A stretch of DNA of 64,000 bases from a virus: IMG/VR virus record IMGVR_UViG_3300025914_000009, positions 1 to 64,000 of that record, one strand, 5' to 3'. The notes beneath the pieces were generated by a model. It was not told the DNA's origin. It did no database searches and worked only from the letters and a program-made list of their open reading frames with translations. Below are positions 47,637 to 51,771 of this stretch, in pieces (the stretch's first letter is position 1; every line of letters begins with the position of its first letter). Both the position numbers and the translations under genes were made by a program.

Positions 47637-47713
47637 TTGGGTGAATAGGATTCGAACCTACGCTTTCAGCCTCCCAAAGGCTGCCGGAAAAACCTGGCTT
47701 CCGTACCACCCAA
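47637..47713 (-). tRNA. tRNA-Pro (TGG)
   Basis: Acceptor TTGGGTG/CACCCAA, anticodon arm CAGCC-TTTGGGA-GGCTG, T-loop TTCGAAT. First tRNA of block 1, 9 nt behind the attenuator terminator's T-run. Confidence 0.9.
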
Positions 47714-47721
47714 TATAAAAG

Positions 47722-47752
47722 AAAAACCCCCAGTCTTGGTAGAAAGGGGGTT
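47722..47752 (-). terminator. Attenuator terminator of tRNA block 1
   Basis: Minus strand: AACCCCC (47746-47752), loop with TTTCTACC, GGGGGTT (47725-47731), then TTT. It lies between leader ORF 1 and tRNA-Pro. Its 5' arm can instead pair with the leader segment at 47788-47800 (8 contiguous pairs GGGAAGGG/CCCTTTCT including two G-U, plus GTTG/CAAC after a mismatch and bulge). Confidence 0.8.
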
Positions 47753-47773
47753 GACATGCAAGAGCTTTATATC

Positions 47774-47848
47774 CTATACATACATGACAACTCCCTTCCC
47801 TGGTTGAGGGCAGAAGGTAAACCACGTATGACGAAATACTTTATTCAT
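47774..47848 (-). CDS. Leader peptide 1 of tRNA block 1 (24 aa)
   Basis: ATG at 47848 to TAG, beginning 5 nt after the -7 box, so the mRNA is probably leaderless. Codons 5-16 read FRHTWFTFCPQP. These eight amino acids (Phe, Arg, His, Thr, Trp, Cys, Pro, Gln) are exactly the eight tRNAs of the block behind it, with no other amino acid in that stretch. From codon 17 (GGG AAG GGA GTT G) the RNA is complementary to the 5' arm of the terminator. I infer a regulatory peptide whose translation senses charging of these tRNAs; the peptide itself need not be functional. Confidence 0.85.
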   Translation of the reverse strand: MNKVFRHTWFTFCPQPGKGVVMYV

Positions 47849-47852
47849 AATG

Positions 47853-47884
47853 CAAATATATGGTGAATATTTTAATCCACCAAA
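47853..47884 (-). promoter_or_regulatory. Promoter of tRNA block 1
   Basis: Minus strand: TTTG (47881-47884), 20-nt spacer, TATATTTG (47853-47860). Geometry identical to the promoters of blocks 2 and 3. Confidence 0.8.
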
Positions 47885-47890
47885 AAAAAG

Positions 47891-47975
47891 TTGCACAGGT
47901 CAGATTCGAACTGACAAAGGCTAAAGCCCCGAGTTTTACAGACTCAGAAGGATCTCCCACTCCTGTCGCAGTGCA
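47891..47975 (-). tRNA. tRNA-Tyr (GTA), long variable arm
   Basis: Anticodon arm TGAGT-CTGTAAA-ACTCG, extended variable arm GGGGCTTTAGCC, T-arm GTCAG-TTCGAAT-CTGAC, acceptor TGCACTG/CTGTGCA with one T-T mismatch. Last tRNA of block 2. Confidence 0.88.
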
Positions 47976-47982
47976 ATGTAAG

Positions 47983-48065
47983 AGGAGAGCAGTGGCCCTG
48001 ATCCACATCCCCGAGGGAACAGTCAGCTTAGCAGGCTGCTCCTACATCGTGTAGGTTTACTCTCC
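47983..48065 (-). tRNA. tRNA-Ser (GCT), aberrant D and T arms
   Basis: Acceptor GGAGAGT/GCTCTCC and anticodon loop CTGCTAA are clear, with a long variable arm (TTCCCTCGGGGA). However the D-arm is a stiff CCTAC-ACGA-TGTAGG hairpin and the T-loop is ATCAGGG closed by GTGG/CCAC, lacking TTCRA. It is either a decayed or an unusual functional Ser tRNA. Leader 2 contains AGT codons for it. Confidence 0.6.
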
Positions 48066-48073
48066 TTATAAGA

Positions 48074-48165
48074 GGAAGGCTGAGGACTCGAACCCCACTC
48101 CTGCTCATCGCCGAGCCCTAGTTTTCAAGACTAGTCGCCGCTCCTGTGCAGCTGCATAACCTTCC
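48074..48165 (-). tRNA. tRNA-Ser (TGA), class II
   Basis: Acceptor GGAAGGT/GCCTTCC, anticodon arm CTAGT-CTTGAAA-ACTAG, long variable arm, T-arm TGGGG-TTCGAGT-CCTCA. Block 2; TCA occurs twice in leader 2. Confidence 0.88.
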
Positions 48166-48171
48166 TTATAG

Positions 48172-48245
48172 TATCCCTGGTAGGACTTGAACCTACAGAA
48201 CTCAGATTTTAAGTCTGATATGGTTACCTATTACATCACAGGGAT
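48172..48245 (-). tRNA. tRNA-Leu (TAA) with short variable loop
   Basis: Acceptor ATCCCTG/CAGGGAT, A73, anticodon arm TCAGA-CTTAAAA-TCTGA, T-arm GTAGG-TTCAAGT-CCTAC. The variable region is only GTTCT, although bacterial Leu tRNAs are class II. Reads TTA. Confidence 0.82.
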
Positions 48246-48250
48246 AAGTG

Positions 48251-48323
48251 TACCGAGGATGGGATTCGAACCCACACTTTTCAGTTCCTAAGACTGTTGC
48301 CTCTCCCGTTGGGCTACCAAGGT
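48251..48323 (-). tRNA. tRNA-Leu (TAG) with short variable loop
   Basis: Anticodon arm with loop CTTAGGA, T-arm GTGGG-TTCGAAT-CCCAT, variable region AAAGT. Acceptor ACCTTGG/CCTCGGT has two mismatches. First tRNA of block 2, 10 nt after the terminator T-run. Confidence 0.78.
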
Positions 48324-48332
48324 ATGTAAAAC

Positions 48333-48363
48333 AAAAAACCCAGCTGTAGAAACAGACTGGGCT
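48333..48363 (-). terminator. Attenuator terminator of tRNA block 2
   Basis: Minus strand: AGCCCAG-T-CTG, loop TTTCTA, CAG-CTGGGTT, then TTTTTTG. The 5' arm GCCCAGTCTG (48353-48362) can alternatively form 10 contiguous pairs, two of them G-U, with CAGGCTGGGT in the leader (48397-48406). Confidence 0.85.
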
Positions 48364-48385
48364 AAAAAATAAAGTCTAATGAACT

Positions 48386-48454
48386 TTACATACTATACCC
48401 AGCCTGTCTGTGTAACAGGAGTGAACTGGAATAGTATGATAGAAGATTGAACAT
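48386..48454 (-). CDS. Leader peptide 2 of tRNA block 2 (22 aa)
   Basis: ATG at 48454, 5 nt after the -7 box, to TAA. Codons 4-14 read LLSYYSSSLLL, using CTT, CTA, CTC, CTG, TTA for Leu, TCA, TCC, AGT for Ser and both Tyr codons. The block behind it is Leu, Leu, Ser, Ser, Tyr and nothing else. Codons 17-20 (CAG GCT GGG T) form the antiterminator strand against the 5' arm of the terminator. As with leader 1, a ribosome stalled in the sensor codons would leave that strand free, while one reaching the stop would cover it. Confidence 0.87.
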   Translation of the reverse strand: MFNLLSYYSSSLLLHRQAGYSM

Positions 48455-48458
48455 GATG

Positions 48459-48490
48459 CAAATGTAATAACTCTTTTTGAATTTTCCAAA
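48459..48490 (-). promoter_or_regulatory. Promoter of tRNA block 2
   Basis: Minus strand: TTTG (48487-48490), 20-nt spacer, TACATTTG (48459-48466); a full match to the Bacteroidota consensus. The leader ATG is 5 nt downstream. Confidence 0.82.
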
Positions 48491-48499
48491 TAATTCTAG

Positions 48500-48573
48500 T
48501 GGAGCTAAAGAGAATCGAACTCTTCTCAGGCTCCTTGCAAGGGAGCTTCGCCAGCCTTGGAACATGTAACCCC
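48500..48573 (-). tRNA. tRNA-Ala (TGC)
   Basis: Acceptor GGGGTTA/TAGCTCC with G-U pairs, A73, anticodon arm GCTCC-CTTGCAA-GGAGC, T-arm AAGAG-TTCGATT-CTCTT. Last tRNA of block 3. Confidence 0.87.
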
Positions 48574-48679
48574 TAAATCTGAAGCATAACCTTTCTACCT
48601 TCTCTGTAAACAGCTTTATTACAGTTATGAAATTGTATACCAGTAGATTGTACATGCTCCAGAGGTTCTTTCAAACCAG

Positions 48680-48752
48680 TTGCCTGAGGTGGGATCGAAC
48701 CACCAGCCTTCTTCGTATCAGGAAGTTGCTCAGACCATTGAGCTACCAGGCA
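48680..48752 (-). tRNA. tRNA-Ile (GAT)
   Basis: Acceptor TGCCTGG/TCAGGCA, A73, D-arm TAGCTCAATGGTCTGAGC, anticodon loop CTGATAC, T-arm GGTGG-TTCGATC-CCACC. The 106 nt between this tRNA and tRNA-Ala hold no feature I can support. Confidence 0.88.
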
Positions 48753-48756
48753 ATTT

Positions 48757-48838
48757 GATATAGGGGAAGAGGTGGTTCTTACACAGCCCACCTTCAGAAG
48801 TGTGCTTCTTCCAGGTTTTCACCCTCCCCCACTATATC
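48757..48838 (-). ncRNA. Rod-like hairpin between tRNAs
   Basis: Minus-strand ends GATATAG and CTATATC pair, and the helix continues through GGGGGAGG/CCTCTTCCCC for about 16 pairs with one mismatch. A small GGAAG...CTTCT hairpin lies in the apex. It is tRNA-sized (82 nt) but has no T-arm. It may be a processing spacer or a decayed tRNA. Confidence 0.4.
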
Positions 48839-48844
48839 TTCTAG

Positions 48845-48918
48845 TTGTCCCTAAGGGAGTTGAACCCTTGATCTTCTCATTATGAGTGAGCTGCTCTGAC
48901 CACCTGAGCTAAGGGACG
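48845..48918 (-). tRNA. tRNA with CAT anticodon (Met or Ile2)
   Basis: Loop CTCATAA, D-arm TTAGCTCAGGTGGTCAGAGC, T-arm AAGGG-TTCAACT-CCCTT. Positions 1-72 are C-A, an initiator trait, but the anticodon stem lacks the three G-C pairs of initiators. The body resembles tRNA-Ile2 (lysidine type), which would serve the ATA codon of leader 3. Confidence 0.8.
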
Positions 48919-48924
48919 ATTTGA

Positions 48925-48999
48925 GCCGAGAGTGGGGGATTCGAACCCCAACCTTCACCTTGACAGGGTGATACTGCAGCCATTACACCACACCCTCGG
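48925..48999 (-). tRNA. tRNA-Asp (GTC)
   Basis: Acceptor CCGAGGG/CTCTCGG, anticodon arm TCACC-CTGTCAA-GGTGA, T-loop TTCGAAT in a G/C-rich arm. Block 3. Confidence 0.9.
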
Positions 49000-49002
49000 A
49001 TT

Positions 49003-49075
49003 AGCCACATGCCGGACAATTACTTGACTGCTGTTAGAAACCAGCTGGTTTCCATCTTTTTTGTCCGCATGTAGC
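49003..49075 (-). ncRNA. Long interrupted hairpin between tRNA-Asp and tRNA-Glu
   Basis: Minus strand: AGCTACATGCGGACAA pairs with TTGTCCGGCATGTGGCT with two bulged bases. Inside is the palindrome GAAACCAGCTGGTTTC followed by TAAC. No promoter or T-run, so it is probably a processed spacer of the block 3 transcript. Confidence 0.4.
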
Positions 49076-49087
49076 TTTAATTATTTG

Positions 49088-49161
49088 TACTCCCAGTGGG
49101 AATTGAACCCTACATTTTTACCTTGAAAGGGTAATGTCCTTACCATTTAGACGATGGGAGC
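49088..49161 (-). tRNA. tRNA-Glu (TTC)
   Basis: Acceptor GCTCCCA/TGGGAGT, anticodon arm TTACC-CTTTCAA-GGTAA, T-loop TTCAATT. Block 3. Confidence 0.9.
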
Positions 49162-49182
49162 ATAGCTCCTCACCCTCCTTTA

Positions 49183-49395
49183 TTACATTAGCCATCTTAT
49201 CAATAGTTTAGCCTCCATTACTGGAAGAAATTTCGCATCCTGTATGTCCCCCAGGGGAATGGAGAAATTAATGATTCCATCAATAGAACCTGTCCAAAGG
49301 TTAGTCATGTACAGCATCCTTTCTTTATCCACATACAAAAGCTCAGCCTTTGGATTTTTCTTATACAACTCCTTTTTAATTTCATTTAGTTCCAT
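49183..49395 (-). CDS. Small protein encoded inside the tRNA block (70 aa)
   Basis: ATG at 49395, directly after the 3' end of tRNA-Gly. A longer TTG start would lie inside the tRNA and is unlikely. Product MELNEIKKELYKKNPKAEL, then a beta stretch LYVDKERMLYMTNLW and IPLGDI. No recognisable family. RNase cleavage at the tRNA end would leave a leaderless mRNA. It shares block 3 regulation. Confidence 0.55.
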   Translation of the reverse strand: MELNEIKKELYKKNPKAELLYVDKERMLYMTNLWTGSIDGIINFSIPLGDIQDAKFLPVMEAKLLIRWLM

Positions 49396-49396
49396 G

Positions 49397-49467
49397 AGCA
49401 CCAACAGGGAGTCGAACCCTGCTCTCAGGCTTGGAAGGCTAGTGCATTACCGAAATGCTTCTGGTGC
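49397..49467 (-). tRNA. tRNA-Gly (TCC)
   Basis: Acceptor GCACCAG/TTGGTGC, D-arm GCAT/ATGC, anticodon loop CTTCCAA, T-arm GCAGGG-TTCGACT-CCCTG. The anticodon stem has two weak pairs. Block 3. Confidence 0.82.
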
Positions 49468-49518
49468 ATAGAGGGGGACAGGTTATTTAATCCTTTAAGG
49501 GACTCCCCCAGACCCTGG

Positions 49519-49593
49519 TTGCGGGAGAGGGAATCGAACCCTCGTAGTTCAGCTTATGAGACTGAGCTGGCACCATCTCCAGTCTACCCCGCA
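49519..49593 (-). tRNA. tRNA-Met (CAT), initiator-like
   Basis: Starts TGCGGGGTAGA, close to bacterial tRNA-fMet (CGCGGGGT), with anticodon arm TCAGT-CTCATAA-GCTGA and T-arm GAGGG-TTCGATT-CCCTC. 1-72 is a weak T-A pair. The 3' end of the 85-aa gene overlaps its 5' end by 10 nt. Confidence 0.82.
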
Positions 49594-49841
49594 ATCTTTA
49601 ATTGTTTCTTTTCCTCCTCTGTCAAATCATAATCCTCTTTTACCAAAGTCAAAATTAAGTTAAGTTCCTCAGCAAATCTAATTCTTCCTCTAAAGACTAT
49701 TTCATCAAACCTCTTATTTCTGATAGACACTATACTAAAATCATGAGAGTCATTTTTTAATATAGTTATCTGATAAGAATCATCATGAAACTGCCATGGC
49801 AACCTCTGCTCGAAACCTAGTTCTAACAAGTGCTCTTTCAT
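49584..49841 (-). CDS. Small protein encoded inside the tRNA block (85 aa)
   Basis: ATG at 49841 follows tRNA-Asn directly; the TAG stop lies inside tRNA-Met, so processing of that tRNA would cut the stop off. The product is alpha/beta (DDSYQITILKNDSHDFSIVSI, ELNLILTLVKEDYDLTEEE). Family not recognised. Expression would follow block 3 attenuation. Confidence 0.55.
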   Translation of the reverse strand: MKEHLLELGFEQRLPWQFHDDSYQITILKNDSHDFSIVSIRNKRFDEIVFRGRIRFAEELNLILTLVKEDYDLTEEEKKQLKIAG

Positions 49842-49842
49842 G

Positions 49843-49915
49843 AGGACAGTTTAGGGATCGAACCTAAGACCTAAGAGTTAACAGCTCTTTGCTACTGCCA
49901 CTGAGCTAACTGTCC
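49843..49915 (-). tRNA. tRNA-Asn (GTT)
   Basis: Acceptor GGACAGT/ACTGTCC, anticodon arm AAGAG-CTGTTAA-CTCTT, T-arm TTAGG-TTCGATC-CCTAA. Block 3. Confidence 0.9.
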
Positions 49916-49959
49916 ATTTCCAGTTTTGTACTCCACGCAGATACTGGTAAACTGACCTG

Positions 49960-50031
49960 AGGACTTACAAGGAATCCAACCTTGATAGCTTGCTTAGAAG
50001 GCAAGAGCTCTATGCATTGAGCTATAAGTCC
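49960..50031 (-). tRNA. tRNA-Arg (TCT)
   Basis: Acceptor GGACTTA/TAAGTCC, anticodon arm CTTGC-CTTCTAA-GCAAG. The T-loop is TTGGATT instead of TTCGATT. Reads AGA, the Arg codon used in leader 3. Confidence 0.85.
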
Positions 50032-50034
50032 ATG

Positions 50035-50107
50035 TTGTCCCACTTAGAATCGAACTAAGGTCGCTAGTTTGTAAGACTAGAGCACTCAACCACTGTGCTA
50101 TAGGACA
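50035..50107 (-). tRNA. tRNA-Val (TAC)
   Basis: Acceptor TGTCCTA/TGGGACA, A73, anticodon arm CTAGT-CTTACAA-ACTAG, T-arm CTTAG-TTCGATT-CTAAG. Block 3. Confidence 0.9.
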
Positions 50108-50113
50108 ATCTTG

Positions 50114-50185
50114 TTCCCCTGGAAGGGCTCGAACCTTCAACCTTCTCCTTAAGAGGGAGTAGCTCTACCATTAAGCTACAGAGGA
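50114..50185 (-). tRNA. tRNA-Lys (CTT)
   Basis: Acceptor TCCTCTG/CAGGGGA, A73, anticodon loop CTCTTAA, T-arm GAAGG-TTCGAGC-CCTTC. Block 3. Confidence 0.9.
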
Positions 50186-50197
50186 ATTTTATCTCTG

Positions 50198-50268
50198 TAC
50201 CCCCACCAAGGATCGAACTTGGTTCCACTGGTTAAAAGCCAGTTACTTCACCATAAAGCTTTGAGGGT
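50198..50268 (-). tRNA. tRNA-Lys (TTT)
   Basis: Acceptor ACCCTCA/TGGGGGT, A73, anticodon arm ACTGG-CTTTTAA-CCAGT, T-arm CCAAG-TTCGATC-CTTGG. First tRNA of block 3, 10 nt behind the terminator. Confidence 0.92.
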
Positions 50269-50278
50269 AATTGTAAAC

Positions 50279-50309
50279 AAAAATCCCCAGAGCTTATGGG
50301 CTCCAGGGA
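50279..50309 (-). terminator. Attenuator terminator of tRNA block 3
   Basis: Minus strand: TCCCTGGAGC, loop CCATAA, GCTCTGGGGA, then TTTTTG. The 5' arm region GAGTCCCTGGAGC (50300-50312) can alternatively pair over 13 nt (one G-U) with GCTCCAGGGATTC inside the leader ORF (50352-50364). Confidence 0.87.
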
Positions 50310-50334
50310 CTCTTGTTTGCTGTTTATAAACCTG

Positions 50335-50415
50335 TTAATTAGCAGACAGTGGAATCCCTGGAGCAGATTTCTCTGCACCTCTTACAATCCCATTATCCAC
50401 TATTGAGTAAAACAT
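50335..50415 (-). CDS. Leader peptide 3 of tRNA block 3 (26 aa)
   Basis: ATG at 50415 (23 nt after the -7 box) to TAA. Codons 5-16 read IVDNGIVRGAEK: Ile, Val, Asp, Asn, Gly, Arg, Ala, Glu and Lys, the same set as the block behind it apart from Met, which the start codon supplies. Arg is AGA, matching the UCU tRNA; Ile is ATA and ATT. A GCAGA-GAAA-TCTGC hairpin covers codons 14-18. The next stretch, from codon 18, is the 13-nt antiterminator strand. This is the clearest of the three attenuators. Confidence 0.88.
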   Translation of the reverse strand: MFYSIVDNGIVRGAEKSAPGIPLSAN

Positions 50416-50438
50416 TGTTTGCTTTTTTAAGATTTTAG

Positions 50439-50470
50439 CAAATATAATACCACTTTTTGACATGGCCAAA
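50439..50470 (-). promoter_or_regulatory. Promoter of tRNA block 3
   Basis: Minus strand: TTTG (50467-50470), 20-nt spacer, TATATTTG (50439-50446). Consensus match, same spacing as the other two blocks. Confidence 0.82.
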
Positions 50471-50478
50471 TAATTCCA

Positions 50479-50898
50479 CTACTTTTTTTCTCCTAGCTCC
50501 CCTGGGGAAGATAGCTGATTAGAGTCACAAATTATACCCAGGACTGGCTGACCTATCTTCCCTGAACTCTGCCTCTTCTCCATAAACTCATCCAGCTTAG
50601 CTTCAAACTTCTTCCTTGGCCAGGTACACACAAACTCTCCATACATATCACTGACCACAATAGTCAGATCAAATCCTCCTTCAGCTACCTCCTCTACCTT
50701 CCTCTCTCTGGAAAATCCATCATGCCACATAAGCTTATGAAGATCTCTGGCAGGTATCCTAACCCAACCAGTAATCCAATCTATTGGCACAGGCTCCTCA
50801 GTAGTATCTTTATCTTCCTGTTCCATAGCCTTCTTAACAGAGAATCCATCATATATCTTCATAGGAAAGCTAAAGAACTCTTCAGTGAATTTACCCAT
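50479..50898 (-). CDS. Unknown protein next to the tRNA blocks (139 aa)
   Basis: Contains PIDWITGWVRIPARDLHKLMWHDGF and a beta segment DLTIVVSDMYGEFVCTWPRKKFEAKLDEF. Soluble; the end is polar (SGKIGQPVLGI, then SPGELGEKK). No known motif. It is the first minus-strand gene left of the divergence point, has its own consensus promoter at 50914-50945 and ends just ahead of the block 3 promoter. Confidence 0.6.
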   Translation of the reverse strand: MGKFTEEFFSFPMKIYDGFSVKKAMEQEDKDTTEEPVPIDWITGWVRIPARDLHKLMWHDGFSRERKVEEVAEGGFDLTIVVSDMYGEFVCTWPRKKFEAKLDEFMEKRQSSGKIGQPVLGIICDSNQLSSPGELGEKK

Positions 50899-50913
50899 AC
50901 TTTATATTTTATT

Positions 50914-50945
50914 CAAAGGTAATACGTTATAGTGGAATTTCCAAA
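50914..50945 (-). promoter_or_regulatory. Promoter of the 139-aa gene
   Basis: Minus strand: TTTG (50942-50945), 20-nt spacer, TACCTTTG (50914-50921). A full consensus match, 16 nt ahead of the start codon. Confidence 0.75.
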
Positions 50946-50971
50946 TGGTGAATAAGTGAGAGAGACCTGTC

Positions 50972-51003
50972 AGTACTTATAGTACTTGCCCCTGGGAGTA
51001 CTT
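50972..51003. repeat. Three AGTACTT copies at the divergence point
   Basis: AGTACTT at 50972, 50981 and 50997 (spacing 9 and 16 nt), each containing the palindrome AGTACT. They lie behind the minus promoter and ahead of the plus-strand region, so they could be an operator. Confidence 0.4.
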
Positions 51004-51160
51004 GGAAGTTAATAGATTTGAGCCCCCTACTAACGGTAGGTATCAGAAAAACTCGGGGTTTTGTCTCATAGGCTTTTTATATAACCTATTGATATATAAT
51101 TACTTAATCCCAATATCTTCGGTTAACCATGTTTTAAAACTTATGTATATCTATGAGTAT

Positions 51161-51275
51161 GATGGTGACACCATCCCTTGACCCCTTGGCAAAATCGTCG
51201 TGCTGGGGGTATCCCCCCATGACCCCTTGGGGAAAGTGCGATTCAGATTATGTCACATCGCCTTGAAAATCAAGG
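51161..51275 (+). ncRNA. Candidate structured RNA at the divergence point
   Basis: Five clear stem-loops in 115 nt: GATGGTG/CACCATC, AATCG (51193-51197) with CGATT (51239-51243) enclosing GGGGG-TAT-CCCCC and CCCC-TT-GGGG, then CCTTG-AAAAT-CAAGG. No ORF covers it. It could be a small RNA or a 5' leader. The strand is assumed from the plus-strand genes that follow; the flanks 50946-51160 and 51276-51392 show nothing else. Confidence 0.4.
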
Positions 51276-51392
51276 ATTTATGTTTTAAGGAGTCGAACCA
51301 AAGCCAGAGGTTGGGAACCAGTAGTACCAATACAGCGTGAGGAAAGCTCCTTATACATATATATAATGGTATAACCCTAAAACCCCATCAAC

Positions 51393-51473
51393 ATGGTACT
51401 AACAGCAGTCATAACAACAGCTTTAATAGTCTCTGCATTCATTTGGAACCACAAGATGAACAGAGCTAAGTGA
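51393..51473 (+). CDS. Single-helix membrane micropeptide (26 aa)
   Basis: ATG to TGA. MVLTAVITTALIVSAFIW forms one hydrophobic helix followed by basic NHKMNRAK. First plus-strand frame after the divergence point, preceded by an AT/A-rich leader as for other genes here. Unknown role; membrane micropeptides recur in this region. Confidence 0.45.
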   Translation: MVLTAVITTALIVSAFIWNHKMNRAK

Positions 51474-51582
51474 TTGATACACAATGAATTGGGACGGTCA
51501 GAGAGAGTTTGAGTACACTTTACAACTCATAACTCTCTCATTTTCTATTACTTAGTTAACCTGATGAGGAATAGTATACATT

Positions 51583-51690
51583 ATGGCATTTATTACACCA
51601 CTACATATATGTTATCTACTATATTCCCTTAGGGAGGATATAGATAACCTTTTAGAGCTCAATATTAAAATGGTCTTCAAGCAGGGCTAA
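51583..51690 (+). CDS. Possible micro-ORF (35 aa)
   Basis: ATG to TAA; MAFITPLHICYLLYSLREDI followed by a short helix. No family and little support beyond position and orientation ahead of the 184-aa gene. Confidence 0.3.
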   Translation: MAFITPLHICYLLYSLREDIDNLLELNIKMVFKQG

Positions 51691-51771
51691 AATACTGTGA
51701 ATACTACAGAAAACAGTAGTTAGTTGACCTATTTTCGAATTAAATTTCTTCAACAATAAAACATCAAGACA

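Noticed and set aside
47246-48054. Several 60-100-aa plus-strand frames across the tRNA cluster
   Set aside because: They are antisense translations of tRNA genes, with repeated FE/IEPT-like strings from the T-loop sequence.
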